A stretch of 64,000 nt of DNA, from assembly GCF_028747785.1 (NCBI RefSeq), contig NZ_CP118158.1, forward strand, positions 2,232,001 through 2,296,000. Reading direction: 5' to 3'. Shown here in pieces: positions 48,724 through 57,944 of the stretch (positions within the stretch are counted from its first letter, which is position 1; each line of letters opens with the position of its first letter). The stretch is from Halosimplex aquaticum. Lineage in GTDB: Archaea; Halobacteriota; Halobacteria; Halobacteriales; Haloarculaceae. The position numbers and the translations under genes were made by a program. The notes below the pieces were generated by a model. It was not told where the DNA came from and did not search any database. It saw only the letters and a program-made list of their open reading frames with translations.

Positions 48724-49476
48724 ATGGGTGGTAGATCCGCCTCGCTGCTCACGAAGAAACAGCGAGACCGCATCCGCGAGGGGTTCGACGAGATGAGCGA
48801 GGAGAAGATCCGGCGGGATCAGCAGCGAATTCGCGACCGGCTCCGGTCGGGGCTACTCGACTTCCACGTGCTCGCCGACTATCCCGACCGGCAGCTCGAA
48901 CTCGCGTTCGGCGACGTGTCCGAGGAGGAACTCGGGGCGGCACTGGCGGACGGACGACTGGTGCTCGAACGCGTCGGGGAACTCCGCGGCGTCGACCCCG
49001 ACGACGTGACCGCACGGGCGCGACGACGCGCCGACCGGGTCGCCGAGGAGTCGGCCGACTGCGCGAGCCTCGACGGCCTGGACCTGCGGACGCGGGCCGA
49101 GATCCGCCGCGAGGCCGAGGAGGCGCTCCGCGAGGAGTTCGAACCCAACCGCTGGGACCGCCGCGCCGACGCGTTACTCAAACTCGCGACCGGCGCCGCC
49201 GCGCCGGTGCTGGCCGTCGCCGTCGCGGAGTGGGTGACGACGCGGGCCCTGCTCAGCGGCAGCGCCGCCACGGTCGCCGCGCTCTACCTGTCGCTGCTCG
49301 TCCTGTTCGCCGCGCTGTCGGGCGTCTTCTGCATCAAAGCGGCGCAGGGCCTGAAGTACAACGTGATCCCCGCGGGCCGGTCGCTCCGGCGGGACCCGAC
49401 GGCCGTAGCCCGGAGCGCCCTCGCCTTGATCCGCCGCCCGGGACAGACCCTCCAGACGGTGTGGGAAGAGCTGTGA
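48724..49476 (+). CDS. Hypothetical membrane protein
   Basis: A 250-residue protein I do not recognise. Residues 1-145 are charged and mostly helical (MGGRSASLLTKKQRDRIREG, then EEKIRRDQQRIRDRLRSGLL). Two hydrophobic segments follow: LATGAAAPVLAVAVAEWVTT near 158-175 and ATVAALYLSLLVLFAALSGV near 182-203. The C-terminus is basic. The topology suggests a cytoplasmic regulator-like or scaffolding domain tethered by two helices. It is divergent from the ABC exporter and shares a symmetric pair of palindromes with it, so the two may be co-regulated. Confidence 0.75.
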   Translation: MGGRSASLLTKKQRDRIREGFDEMSEEKIRRDQQRIRDRLRSGLLDFHVLADYPDRQLELAFGDVSEEELGAALADGRLVLERVGELRGVDPDDVTARARRRADRVAEESADCASLDGLDLRTRAEIRREAEEALREEFEPNRWDRRADALLKLATGAAAPVLAVAVAEWVTTRALLSGSAATVAALYLSLLVLFAALSGVFCIKAAQGLKYNVIPAGRSLRRDPTAVARSALALIRRPGQTLQTVWEEL

Positions 49477-49531
49477 CGATCCGATAGCTCTCGCGAGGCC
49501 CTCTCCGCCCCGTACCGACGTTCTCGTCCGG

Positions 49532-50485
49532 TCAGAACGACGGCAGGACTTCCTCCTGATAGAGGTCGAACAGCGCCTCCTGGTCGTCGCCGATCTGCAT
49601 GGTGTAGACGTGGTCGTACCCCTTGTCGATAGCTTCCTGGATGCTGTCGATGTGCTGCTGGGCGTCGGGGCCAGTCAGGATGCTGCCGTCCCTGATGTCG
49701 TCCTCGGAGACCATCTGCGTCGCCTGCTCGAAGTGCTTCGGCGTGGGGAGGATGGCGCTCAGCTCGCCGGGCAGTCCCGAGTTCGGCCACAGCTCGTGGG
49801 CGGTCGAGACGGCCTCGTCCTCGCTGTCGGCGACACAGGCCTGGAGCTGACAGAAGCGCGGCCCATCGCCGCCCTCCGCTTCCCACGTCTCGATGGCGTC
49901 CTGCGGGCCGACCGACCAGAACCCGTCGCCGAAGTCGGCGGCCGCCTTCGCGGCCTGCTCGCCGTAGGCCGAGACGCAGATCGGCGGCCGTTCCTCGGGG
50001 AGCGTGAACAGCTTCGCGTTCTCGACGGTGTAGTGCTCGCCGTGGAAGGAGACGTTCTCGCCGGTCCAGAGGTCGTCGATCACCTCGACGGCCTCTTCGA
50101 GCATCTCCAGGCGGACCTCGTGTTCCGGCCAGTGGTCGCCGAGAACGTGCTCGTTGAGGGCCTCGCCGGTGCCGACGCCGGCGTAGAAGTTCCGGCCGTC
50201 GAACATCGCCGCCGCCGTCGCGGCCGCCTGCGCGTAGATCGCGGGGTGCATCCGCATGATCGGTGCCGAGACGCCCACGCCGACGTCGACGTCGTCGGTC
50301 GCCGCCGCGACGCCGCCCAGCGTCGACCAGACGAACGGCGCCTCGCCCTGGTTGCTGTTCCACGGGTGGAAGTGGTCGGAGATCGAGAGGAAGTCGAACC
50401 CGACCTCCTCGGCGCGGCCGGCGTACTCGACGAGGTCGTTCGGGTGGTGCTCCTCGCTCGACAAGGTGTATCCGATTTCGGGCAT
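49532..50485 (-). CDS. F420-dependent LLM-class oxidoreductase
   Basis: A 317-residue luciferase-like oxidoreductase of the F420-dependent (TIGR03557) group. It starts MPEIGYTLSSEEHHPNDLVE and has ISDHFHPWNSNQGEAPFVWS, NFYAGVGTGEALNEHVLGDH, LEMLEEAVEVIDDLWTGENV and ends GYDHVYTMQIGDDQEALFDL. These match F420 and substrate-binding regions of this family, which includes F420-dependent sugar-phosphate and secondary alcohol dehydrogenase relatives. The substrate is unknown. It is the intact relative of the internally deleted gene at 13345-13707. Confidence 0.92.
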   Translation of the reverse strand: MPEIGYTLSSEEHHPNDLVEYAGRAEEVGFDFLSISDHFHPWNSNQGEAPFVWSTLGGVAAATDDVDVGVGVSAPIMRMHPAIYAQAAATAAAMFDGRNFYAGVGTGEALNEHVLGDHWPEHEVRLEMLEEAVEVIDDLWTGENVSFHGEHYTVENAKLFTLPEERPPICVSAYGEQAAKAAADFGDGFWSVGPQDAIETWEAEGGDGPRFCQLQACVADSEDEAVSTAHELWPNSGLPGELSAILPTPKHFEQATQMVSEDDIRDGSILTGPDAQQHIDSIQEAIDKGYDHVYTMQIGDDQEALFDLYQEEVLPSF

Positions 50486-50707
50486 AATCGAGGGCTCTGC
50501 GGTTGTTACTCCCGTCGGATCGGTAAGCCCGATGCCGGCGTACGAAGGGCGCGTCGGACGGTGGGGCTGTCCGGACCGACAGGGGGTGGCGCCGGCGACC
50601 GGCGGTGACGTAACGGTCCCGTTCCGCGAAGTATCGGTCGTGACGTCGTCATCGGACGTGAGCCCGACCGTCGAACCGCACGGCGAACGCCGGAGGAGCC
50701 AGTCCCC

Positions 50708-51334
50708 GTGACGCTCGCGATCGGCGTCCCGTCACCCGAGACGGCCAGTCGACAGGCGAGCGCGCTCGCCGTGGGCGCTGCGAGTGCGGCCGCGTTCGCC
50801 CTGCTCTATCCGGACCCGTTCGCCGACGCGTTCTTCGCGGGGTGGGTGCTCGCCGTCGTCGGACTCGCCGCCGTCGCCGCGGTCGGCGCGTGGACGAACC
50901 GGACGCCGCTCGTCTGGGTAGCCGCCCTCCTGACGACGGGTCTGGCGATCGTCGGGATGATGTCGATCGGCCTGTTCGTCGCCCCCGTCGCGCTCCTGTT
51001 GCTCCTGGCCGCCGGGTTCTCACAGGCGGCGGGTCCGCGCGCGGGCGCCCGAGAAGCGATCCTCGCCGATCCGCCGAGCGGCCGAGAAATGCTGCTGAAG
51101 GCGCTGGCGGGCGTCGCCGCCGTGGTGACCGGTAGCGGCCTGGTGTACTTCGGCGCCGTCGCCCAGCCCCTGTTCGGAGCGTGTGCGCGAGAGACGCTGT
51201 CGTGCGCGCTCGCGAAGACCCACTGGGGTGCCGTCGCCGTTACCGCTCTCGGCCTGCTGGCGGTGTGTCTCGGCGGGTGGCTGCTCTGGCGTCAGAGCTA
51301 CGTCGCGCGAGTGCTCGCGTCAGCAGAAAAGTGA
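50708..51334 (+). CDS. Hypothetical five-helix membrane protein
   Basis: A 208-residue protein with five hydrophobic segments: ALAVGAASAAAFALLYP, FFAGWVLAVVGLAAVAAVGA, PLVWVAALLTTGLAIVGMMS with IGLFVAPVALLLLLAAGFS, ALAGVAAVVTGSGLVYFGA and VAVTALGLLAVCLGGWLLW. A Cys pair in FGACARETLSCA is between the last two helices, possibly outside the cell as a disulfide. It has no family I can name. Start is GTG 50708; no promoter element is clear. It is convergent with ABCE1. Confidence 0.75.
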   Translation: MTLAIGVPSPETASRQASALAVGAASAAAFALLYPDPFADAFFAGWVLAVVGLAAVAAVGAWTNRTPLVWVAALLTTGLAIVGMMSIGLFVAPVALLLLLAAGFSQAAGPRAGAREAILADPPSGREMLLKALAGVAAVVTGSGLVYFGAVAQPLFGACARETLSCALAKTHWGAVAVTALGLLAVCLGGWLLWRQSYVARVLASAEK

Positions 51335-51377
51335 CCCGCGGCGAACGGTTGCGACCCGATCAGAACCGGGCCACCGC

Positions 51378-53207
51378 TCAGTCGCTGTAGTAGTATTCGC
51401 CGGCGTTCTTCTGCTCGCGGTCGAGCTGGCTGCCCGGTTTGTTGATCCGGGGACGGCCGGTGCGCTCGTCGCGGCGGAAGGTGATGTCGAGGTTCGCGAG
51501 GAACTCGTTCATGCCGTCGCGCATGCCCACCGGCGGCGAGGCGTGGCCGCGTTCGGCCGGCTCGCCGTCGAAGACGAGCAGGCGATCGGCGAGCAGGTCG
51601 ACCATGTAGATGTCGTGGTCGATCACGAGGGCAGTGGCGTCGTGGTTCTCGGCGTAGCGGCGGATGGCGCTCGTGGCGCGCACCCGCTGTTCGACGTCGA
51701 GGTGGGCCGACGGCTCGTCGAGCAGGTACAGATCGGCGTCCTCGGAGAGGCAGGCCGCGATGGCGACCCGCTGGCGCTCGCCGCCCGAGAGGTCGGTGAG
51801 GTTCTGTTCCATCACGCGGTCCAGTTGCAGGGGGTCGGCGATCTCCGTGTTCCAGTAGGAGGTCCCGAAGTCGTCGGTGATGGAGGCGAGGAAGGCGTCG
51901 ACGCGCATCGGCTGGTCGATCTCGACGTACTGGGGCTTGTAGGCGATGTCGAGGTCGGCGTCGACCTCCCCCTCGTCGGGTTCGAGGCGGCCGGCCAGTA
52001 GCTGCGCGAACGTCGACTTCCCGATGCCGTTCGGGCCGACGACGCCCAGCACCTCGTTCTCCTGGATCTCCCCGCCCTCGACTTCGAGCGAGAACTCGCC
52101 GTCGCCGTAGGACTTGGTGAGGTCGGGGTACTCGACGACCACGTCGCCCTCGGCGGTCTGGCGAGGGGCGTGTTCCTCGAAGGTGATCGACTCCTGGCGG
52201 ATGCGCATGTTCTCGTTCTCGAGGAACCCGCCGAGGTACTCGTTGATGCCGTTCTTGGTGGACTTGGGGCTCGTGATGACGCCGAACGCGCCGGAGGAAC
52301 CGTAGGCGACGTGGATGGTGTCGGCGAGCAGGTCGAGGATGGCCAGGTCGTGCTCGACGACGAGCATCGAGCGGTCCTCCTCGTCGGCGAGTTCGCGGAC
52401 GAGTCGCGCGGCGGTCATCCGCTGGCCGATGTCGAGGTAGGGCGTCAGCTCGTCGAGGAAGTAGAAGTCGGCGTCGCGGGCGAGACAGGCCACGAGCGCC
52501 ACGCGCTGGAGTTCGCCGCCGGAGAGCGTGTCGATGTCCTGGTCGACGACCGGGCCGATGCCGACTCGCTCGATCAGGTCCGAGAGCGCGCCGCGCTCGT
52601 CGGTCCGCTCTAAGAGCTCGCGGGTCGTCCCGTCGAACTGGTCGGGGATCTGGTCGACGTACTGCGGTTTGCGCGCGACGGTCACGTCGCCGGCGCGCAG
52701 CTCTTCGAGGTAGTTCTGCAGTTCCGTCCCGCGGTACTCGTCCATGATGGCCTCCCAGCCGGGCGGGTCGCCGGCGACCTGGCCGAGGTTGGGGGCCATC
52801 TCGTCGGCGAGGATGCGGACGGCGGTGGTCTTCCCGATGCCGTTCGGGCCGAGGATGCCCGTGACCTGGCCCTCCTGGGGCGCCGGCAGGCCGTAGAGGG
52901 CGAAGGCGTTCTCGCCGTAGCGGTGGACGGGGTCGTCGTCCAGTTCCTGCGGGAGGTTGATGATCTCGATCGCGTCGAACGGGCACTTGTTGACGCAGAT
53001 GCCGCAGGACTCGCCGAGACAGATATCTTCGGAGATGTGGATCTGGTCGGGGCCGCCCTCGTAGGGCTCGTCGCCGAAGCGCTCCTCGCGCGTGACGATG
53101 CACTCCTTGCCCGAGCGGTTCGGCGGGCAGAAGTTCGCACACTCGTAGTTACAGCGGTCGGGTTGACAGCGGTCGAGGTCGACGACCGCGATGGAGTCGT
53201 CGGCCAT
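51378..53207 (-). CDS. ABCE1/Rli1 ribosome-recycling ATPase
   Basis: A 609-residue ABCE1 protein, which splits post-termination ribosomes. The N-terminal iron-sulfur domain has CQPDRCNYECANFCPPNRSG and CLGESCGICVNKCPFDAIEI, eight cluster cysteines. The two nucleotide domains have Walker A GILGPNGIGKTTAVRIL and GVVGPNGIGKSTFAQLL, signatures LSGGELQRVALVACL and LSGGERQRVAIAACL, and Walker B FYFLDELTPYLD and LYLLDEPSAHLD. The hinge region is intact. ATG 53207 starts MADDSIAVVDLDRCQ; an extension of 17 codons upstream overlaps the next gene and is not needed. Confidence 0.96.
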   Translation of the reverse strand: MADDSIAVVDLDRCQPDRCNYECANFCPPNRSGKECIVTREERFGDEPYEGGPDQIHISEDICLGESCGICVNKCPFDAIEIINLPQELDDDPVHRYGENAFALYGLPAPQEGQVTGILGPNGIGKTTAVRILADEMAPNLGQVAGDPPGWEAIMDEYRGTELQNYLEELRAGDVTVARKPQYVDQIPDQFDGTTRELLERTDERGALSDLIERVGIGPVVDQDIDTLSGGELQRVALVACLARDADFYFLDELTPYLDIGQRMTAARLVRELADEEDRSMLVVEHDLAILDLLADTIHVAYGSSGAFGVITSPKSTKNGINEYLGGFLENENMRIRQESITFEEHAPRQTAEGDVVVEYPDLTKSYGDGEFSLEVEGGEIQENEVLGVVGPNGIGKSTFAQLLAGRLEPDEGEVDADLDIAYKPQYVEIDQPMRVDAFLASITDDFGTSYWNTEIADPLQLDRVMEQNLTDLSGGERQRVAIAACLSEDADLYLLDEPSAHLDVEQRVRATSAIRRYAENHDATALVIDHDIYMVDLLADRLLVFDGEPAERGHASPPVGMRDGMNEFLANLDITFRRDERTGRPRINKPGSQLDREQKNAGEYYYSD

Positions 53208-53209
53208 GG

Positions 53210-53512
53210 TTAGAGGGGGGTCCCCGCGGTCAGCAGGATTCCCCAGGAGACGAACCACAGCGAGAAGGTGATGAACGCGACGTAGAGGTACTCCTTCGGG
53301 CCGAAGTCGTCCACGTCGATACCCATCGCCATGTAGACCGGGAACTGGACGAGGACGGCCGCCCCGAGCAGGTAGAGCCCGAGCCGGTCGCCGGGACCGG
53401 CCGCGAGCGCCGCCGCGGCGACGCCGGCGCCGATCCCGAGCAGGGAGGCGAAGGTCGTCACCGTCAGCCCCCGGAGGTGGTCGTCCCAGCCCTCGGCGGT
53501 TTCGGTAGCCAT
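53210..53512 (-). CDS. EMC6-like small membrane protein
   Basis: A 100-residue protein with three hydrophobic segments: TVTTFASLLGIGAGVAAAAL, LGLYLLGAAVLVQFPVYMAM and YLYVAFITFSLWFVSWGILL. The order, and the WDDHLRGLTVTT and DDFGPKEYLYVAF loops, resemble the archaeal EMC6-like family, related to an ER membrane complex subunit. It lies two bases before the ABCE1 gene on the same strand, so it is probably in the same transcript. Function in membrane-protein insertion is an inference from the eukaryotic relative. Confidence 0.75.
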   Translation of the reverse strand: MATETAEGWDDHLRGLTVTTFASLLGIGAGVAAAALAAGPGDRLGLYLLGAAVLVQFPVYMAMGIDVDDFGPKEYLYVAFITFSLWFVSWGILLTAGTPL

Positions 53513-53632
53513 ACGTCTGTTTCCGCCACGCGGGCTAAAAAGCCGTTCGTTCCCCTCTCCGAGCGTCGGCGACCGGTCGGAAGTGCGCTCGGCGACCCGC
53601 CCGATCAGTCGCCGGCCGGCCCCGGGCCCGGG

Positions 53633-53702
53633 GCCGATTCCGACGGTGATCCCGAACGGCGATTTCGGCGGTGATCCCGAACGCCGATTCCGGCGGTGAT
53701 CC
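53633..53702. repeat. 25-bp tandem repeat, 2.8 copies
   Basis: Units at 53633-53657, 53658-53682 and 53683-53702 (partial) share the pattern gccgattccgacggtgatcc plus cgaac, with single-base differences. They fill part of the gap between the EMC6-like gene and the winged-helix gene. Confidence 0.85.
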
Positions 53703-53741
53703 GGCGTTTCCCACCGATCTTGGCTAACTCCAGTGTCAATC

Positions 53742-53747
53742 TTTATT
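53742..53747 (+). promoter_or_regulatory. TATA element before wHTH gene
   Basis: TTTATT is centred about 28 nt before the ATG at 53773. A near-leaderless transcript is predicted. The tandem repeats end 40 bp upstream. Confidence 0.55.
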
Positions 53748-53772
53748 GTACGCGCGCCCTACCCTCCTATCG

Positions 53773-54039
53773 ATGCCCGACACAGACGGGGACGACCTCA
53801 GCGATCTGCCGCCGAGCGCGAAACTCGTCTACAAAGTACTGGAGTACGACGGTCCGCTGACGCAGAAAGGGATCGTCGAGGAGTCGATGCTCTCCGCACG
53901 GACCGTCCGCTACGCCCTCGAACGGCTCGAAGAGATCGGCGTCGTCGAGGAAGACGTCTACTTCGCGGACGCGCGACAGAACCTCTACGAGATCGACAAG
54001 GCCGACTGCGAGTGCGAAGCCCCCGCCTCTGCCGACTGA
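53773..54039 (+). CDS. Winged-helix transcriptional regulator (MarR-like)
   Basis: An 88-residue DNA-binding protein. Residues 10-75 make one winged helix: PSAKLVYKVLEYDGPLTQKG, IVEESMLSARTVRYALERLE and EIGVVEEDVYFADARQNLYE. The C-terminus CECEAPASAD has a CxC pair that could bind metal. It belongs to the numerous small haloarchaeal MarR/TrmB-like regulators. ATG 53773 is selected; nine upstream codons overlap the TATA region. It is convergent with the Tat-exported protein at 54100. Confidence 0.87.
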   Translation: MPDTDGDDLSDLPPSAKLVYKVLEYDGPLTQKGIVEESMLSARTVRYALERLEEIGVVEEDVYFADARQNLYEIDKADCECEAPASAD

Positions 54040-54099
54040 CGACCGTTTCTCGCCGTTCTCCCGCCGACTTCCCCGCCCGTGGCCCCGTCCGACCGCCGC

Positions 54100-55230
54100 T
54101 CAGCCGTCGGTCTCGGTCTCCGTCGGCGTCTCGGTCCCGGTCGCGGCGTCGGTGGATGCCGTTTCGGTCGCGGTCGCCGTCCCGTCGCCCGGCGCGGTCG
54201 TTCCCGTACCCGGCGTAGCCGTCTCCGCGCCCTCCTCCGGTTCGACGACGGTGTAGCCGTCGATCGTCTCCTCGTCCCACATGACGTGGATGAACGGCTG
54301 CGTGTTGCCGTTCGGCAACTCGAAGGCCGTCTCGACGGGCGAGGGGACGGGCCCGTCTGGCGTGACGCGGATCGGCGCGACGACCGCGTGGGTCTGGTGG
54401 AGGTTGCCGAGGTACGCCTCGTCCGGCGAGAGCGGGAGCTCCGGGTCGATCGCCAGCGTGTAGTCGGACTTCCGGATCATCTGGGTCGTCATGAAGTGGA
54501 TCACCTGCCGCTCGTTGCGTACCTCGCCGTTGACGACGACGTTCCCGACCCCCCAGAACGCGCCGTAGGCGAACTCCGTCGGGAGCAGCGGCGACCCGGT
54601 CCCGGTCACGCCGTGGAGCCACGAGTTCGTCACGACGCCGCCGCCCGTCTGCCACGGCGGGATCGGCGGCTGGAACACCTGTCCGACTTCCAGGCGGTAC
54701 TGGTTGTCCGCCGGGTCGGTGAACTCGGCGGTCAGCTCGACCGTGTCTGGCGTGTCCGTGCCCGCGCCCGGTTCGTCCCACGGTCGCCGGTCGACGTAGG
54801 TGAGGTCGAGTTCGCCGCTGACTTCCCGACGCGAGGGGCTCGCGAACGTGTTGAACGTCGTCACCGTGTACGCCGATCCGTCCTCGGTCGTCCGCCGCTT
54901 GTCGAGCGGGAGCCCGACCTGGTAGGTCTGTTCGCCCAGGAGGTCGGCGACCGGCCCGTCGGCGACGTTCACCCAGTGTTGGCCCGTGTTGATCGGCTCG
55001 TCGGGGGTGCCGAACACGAACTCGTCGATGCGGCGCTTCGCCGGGAGGACCCAGTTGACCGCCTGGCCCGGGTCCTGGTGGACCGCGAACCGGATCTCGG
55101 GGTACTCGGTCGACACGTCGGACTGGGCGCGTGCGACGTTCACGGGGACGTCGGGCACGTACTTGCCTCCGAGCGCGCCGAGGGCAGCGATACCGCCCGC
55201 CTTGAGGACCGTTCGTCTGTCTGGTGCCAT
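54100..55230 (-). CDS. Tat-exported protein with Thr-rich tail
   Basis: A 376-residue exported protein. MAPDRRTVLKAGGIAALGAL is a Tat signal (RRTVLKA). The main domain (about 45-330) is beta-rich with several Trp/Tyr and no recognised motif. The last 45 residues are Thr/Glu/Ala-rich (ATPGTGTTAPGDGTATATET), as in many haloarchaeal surface proteins, but no PGF-CTERM hydrophobic anchor follows. It is divergent from a cupredoxin-PQQ dehydrogenase gene with the same kind of linkers, and the two may belong together. The function is unknown. Confidence 0.72.
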   Translation of the reverse strand: MAPDRRTVLKAGGIAALGALGGKYVPDVPVNVARAQSDVSTEYPEIRFAVHQDPGQAVNWVLPAKRRIDEFVFGTPDEPINTGQHWVNVADGPVADLLGEQTYQVGLPLDKRRTTEDGSAYTVTTFNTFASPSRREVSGELDLTYVDRRPWDEPGAGTDTPDTVELTAEFTDPADNQYRLEVGQVFQPPIPPWQTGGGVVTNSWLHGVTGTGSPLLPTEFAYGAFWGVGNVVVNGEVRNERQVIHFMTTQMIRKSDYTLAIDPELPLSPDEAYLGNLHQTHAVVAPIRVTPDGPVPSPVETAFELPNGNTQPFIHVMWDEETIDGYTVVEPEEGAETATPGTGTTAPGDGTATATETASTDAATGTETPTETETDG

Positions 55231-55469
55231 CGCCGGCCCTTCCGGCCGCGCACGAAAAACTGGCGGAGACCGTTTGTGCGCGGATCGAGCACTGACGGCG
55301 AGTAAGTTCAGATTCCGCATGATCGACCGGCGGTCGGGCGCGCTCGAAACCCGAGGTTTCCGCGAGTAACGAGCGCCCAGATCCGGAATAAGCGCGCTCT
55401 ATCCCGAGTTCGCGGCGGATACCGCGAGAACGATGCTCTGCACTTTTCACCGCTCTAGCGGAGCTACAG

Positions 55470-57701
55470 ATGGACCGAGAAATGACAGACGAGAACACAG
55501 ACCCCCGAGCGACGGGGACGAACCGCGGTACCGAGGGCGAACGATCGACCGGAGTCGGCGAATGGCGTCCCTCACGCCGTCGCCTGCTCCAGGTCGGCGC
55601 GGCGACCGGCGCGCTGACCGGCCTGGGGAGCATGGCGCTCGGCCGACAACAGCAGACCTACCGCTTCGGCGGCGAAGTCGAAGCGTGGATCGGGCGCGCG
55701 CCGCCGGCCATCGACGGCGAGGAGAACCCGACGATCGAACTGACCGCCGGTGCCCAGTACGAGGTCGTCTGGGAGAACCTCGACGGCCTCCCCCACAACT
55801 TCACGATCCAGGACGACGAGGGGAACGCCATCGTCTCGACGGAGACGACGTCCGAGGAGGGAGCCACACTCTCACTGACGTTCACGGCGACCCAGGAGAT
55901 GGCCCAGTACATCTGCACCATCCACCCGACCACGATGGTCGGCGACGTCGAAATCTCCGGGTCGACGACAGCCACGCCGGGCGCCGAGACGGAGACCGGG
56001 ACCGCGGCGCCCGGCGTCGACGCGGGCTTCTTCGACGAGGGTACCGAAGTCGGTGTCCGCGAGGTCGCGAACGGGCCGCTGACGGCGCCGACCGACCACG
56101 CGACCGGGCCGCCCGAGGACCCGCGGTCGTTCGTCTCCGACCAGACCGGACAGGTGTACGTCCTCACCGAGGACGGCCTCCGCGACGAACCGATGATCGA
56201 CGTCAGCGATCGGATGGTCGAGCTCGGGCGGTTCTACGGCCTGTACGCCAGTTCCGACCAAGAGTACGACGAGCGAGGGCTGCTCGGCCTCGACTTCCAT
56301 CCGAACTTCGCGGAGAACCGTCGGTTCTACCTGCACTACAGCGCACCGCCGACGGACGAACTCAAGTCGATCAACTGGGACCACATCGAGGTGGTCTCCG
56401 AGTTCACCGCCAGCGAGGACGGGCTCTCCGCGGAGGCGGACTCCGAGAACCAGTTGCTGCGCATCCCGCACCCCCAGTACAACCACAACGCCGGTCCGAT
56501 GGCGTTCGGACCCGACGGGTACCTCTACGTCCCGATGGGCGACGGCGGCGGCGCCAACGACGACATGTACGGTCACGTCCCGGACTGGTACGACCGCAAC
56601 CGCGGCGGCAACGGCCAGGACCTCCACCACAACCTGCTCGGGGACGTGATGCGCATCGACGTGGACGCCGGCGACGAGACGGCCACCCCCGGCGGGACGC
56701 CGACGCCCACACCGACCGCCGACGGCACGGGCACGCCGCAGGGGACGGCGACGCCCGCGGGCGAGGGCGACGAGGAGGCAGAGAAGCCCTACGGTATCCC
56801 CGACGACAACCCGTTCGTGAACGAGCCGGGCGCCTACGACGAGATCTGGGCTTACGGCTTCCGCAACCCCTACGGCATCTCCTTCGACTCGCAGGGCAAC
56901 TGCTTCGTCACCGACGCCGGGCAGAACCTCTGGGAGGAGGCCAGCGTGGTCGAGGCCGGCGGCAACTACGGCTGGAACGTCAAGGAGGGGACCCACTGCT
57001 TCAGCACCGACCAGCCCAGCGACGTGAGCGCCATCACCGACTGCCCGGAGACCGAGCCGAACGAGGCGCCGTACGACGGGAGCCCGCTGATCGACCCCGT
57101 CGTCGAGTACCCCCACGTCTACCAGGGGACGCCCGTGGGCCAGGTCATCGTCGGCGGCCACCGCTACGAGAACGACGCGATCGCCGACCTCAGCGGCAAG
57201 TACATCTTCGGCGAGTACAGCCAGCCCACGGTCGCCGGCCCGAACGGCCGGATCCTCGCCGCCACCGTGCCCGAGGACTTCGACGTGCCGGACGACGGAA
57301 CGGCGACCGAGACGGGGACGGCCACCGACACGGCGACCGCGACCGACACGGCCGCCGAGACCGAGACCGGGACCGGGACGGATCAGCCGCCCGAAATCGG
57401 CCCGGAGAACGTCCCCCGCGACGAGCTCTGGGACATGGAAGAACTGCAGGTCCAGGGGGAGTTCAGCTGGTACGTCCGCGCGTTCGGCCAGGACGCCGAC
57501 GGGGCGATCTACGTCCTCGTCAGCAAGAACGGCGTCCCGGAAGGCGAGACCGGCGCGGTCCTGCAGATCGTTCCGCCCGGCGAAGGCGACGAGGGGACCG
57601 GGACCGCGGCCGCCGGCACGGAGACCGGGACCGAACCCGGCGCCGAGACGGAGACCGGCACCGGGACAGCGACCGGCACCGCGACGGAGTCGAGCGAGTA
57701 G
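55470..57701 (+). CDS. Cupredoxin-PQQ sugar dehydrogenase fusion
   Basis: A 743-residue exported oxidoreductase. The N-terminus has a Tat box (PSRRRLLQVGAATGALTGLG). Residues 60-165 form a cupredoxin with type-1 copper ligands His in LPHNFTI and Cys/His/Met in YICTIHPTTMVG. Residues 190-720 are a soluble glucose-dehydrogenase-like propeller: GLLGLDFHPNFAENRRFYLH, MAFGPDGYLYVPMGDGGG, WAYGFRNPYGISFD and GGNYGWNVKEGTHCF. Thr/Glu-rich segments divide and end the domains. It is likely PQQ-dependent, passing electrons to the built-in copper site. Start 55470 is chosen for ggag seven bases upstream. Confidence 0.88.
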   Translation: MDREMTDENTDPRATGTNRGTEGERSTGVGEWRPSRRRLLQVGAATGALTGLGSMALGRQQQTYRFGGEVEAWIGRAPPAIDGEENPTIELTAGAQYEVVWENLDGLPHNFTIQDDEGNAIVSTETTSEEGATLSLTFTATQEMAQYICTIHPTTMVGDVEISGSTTATPGAETETGTAAPGVDAGFFDEGTEVGVREVANGPLTAPTDHATGPPEDPRSFVSDQTGQVYVLTEDGLRDEPMIDVSDRMVELGRFYGLYASSDQEYDERGLLGLDFHPNFAENRRFYLHYSAPPTDELKSINWDHIEVVSEFTASEDGLSAEADSENQLLRIPHPQYNHNAGPMAFGPDGYLYVPMGDGGGANDDMYGHVPDWYDRNRGGNGQDLHHNLLGDVMRIDVDAGDETATPGGTPTPTPTADGTGTPQGTATPAGEGDEEAEKPYGIPDDNPFVNEPGAYDEIWAYGFRNPYGISFDSQGNCFVTDAGQNLWEEASVVEAGGNYGWNVKEGTHCFSTDQPSDVSAITDCPETEPNEAPYDGSPLIDPVVEYPHVYQGTPVGQVIVGGHRYENDAIADLSGKYIFGEYSQPTVAGPNGRILAATVPEDFDVPDDGTATETGTATDTATATDTAAETETGTGTDQPPEIGPENVPRDELWDMEELQVQGEFSWYVRAFGQDADGAIYVLVSKNGVPEGETGAVLQIVPPGEGDEGTGTAAAGTETGTEPGAETETGTGTATGTATESSE

Positions 57702-57944
57702 CGCCGTCGGCCGGCGCCCGACCGACTCGCCGTCCCGCAGATAGGTCGCCCCTATCGCCGGTTGGTCGTCGGTTACGGTCGAACGATCGCGGATGCTTTT
57801 TGTCGTCCCCGCGGACCATCCGACGAGCGCCGCACCGACGCGAGCGACGCACCGGCCGACGGACCAGTCGAAACCGGGGCCCGATCCGGCGCCGGGCCAG
57901 CGAACCGCGGCGCGGTCGGCCCCGACCGAGAGAGTCTACCGACA

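Noticed and set aside
57762..57944. Long N-terminal extension of the FNT channel
   Set aside because: It is Arg/Gly/Pro-rich and starts from TTG; the GTG at 57945 gives the normal length.
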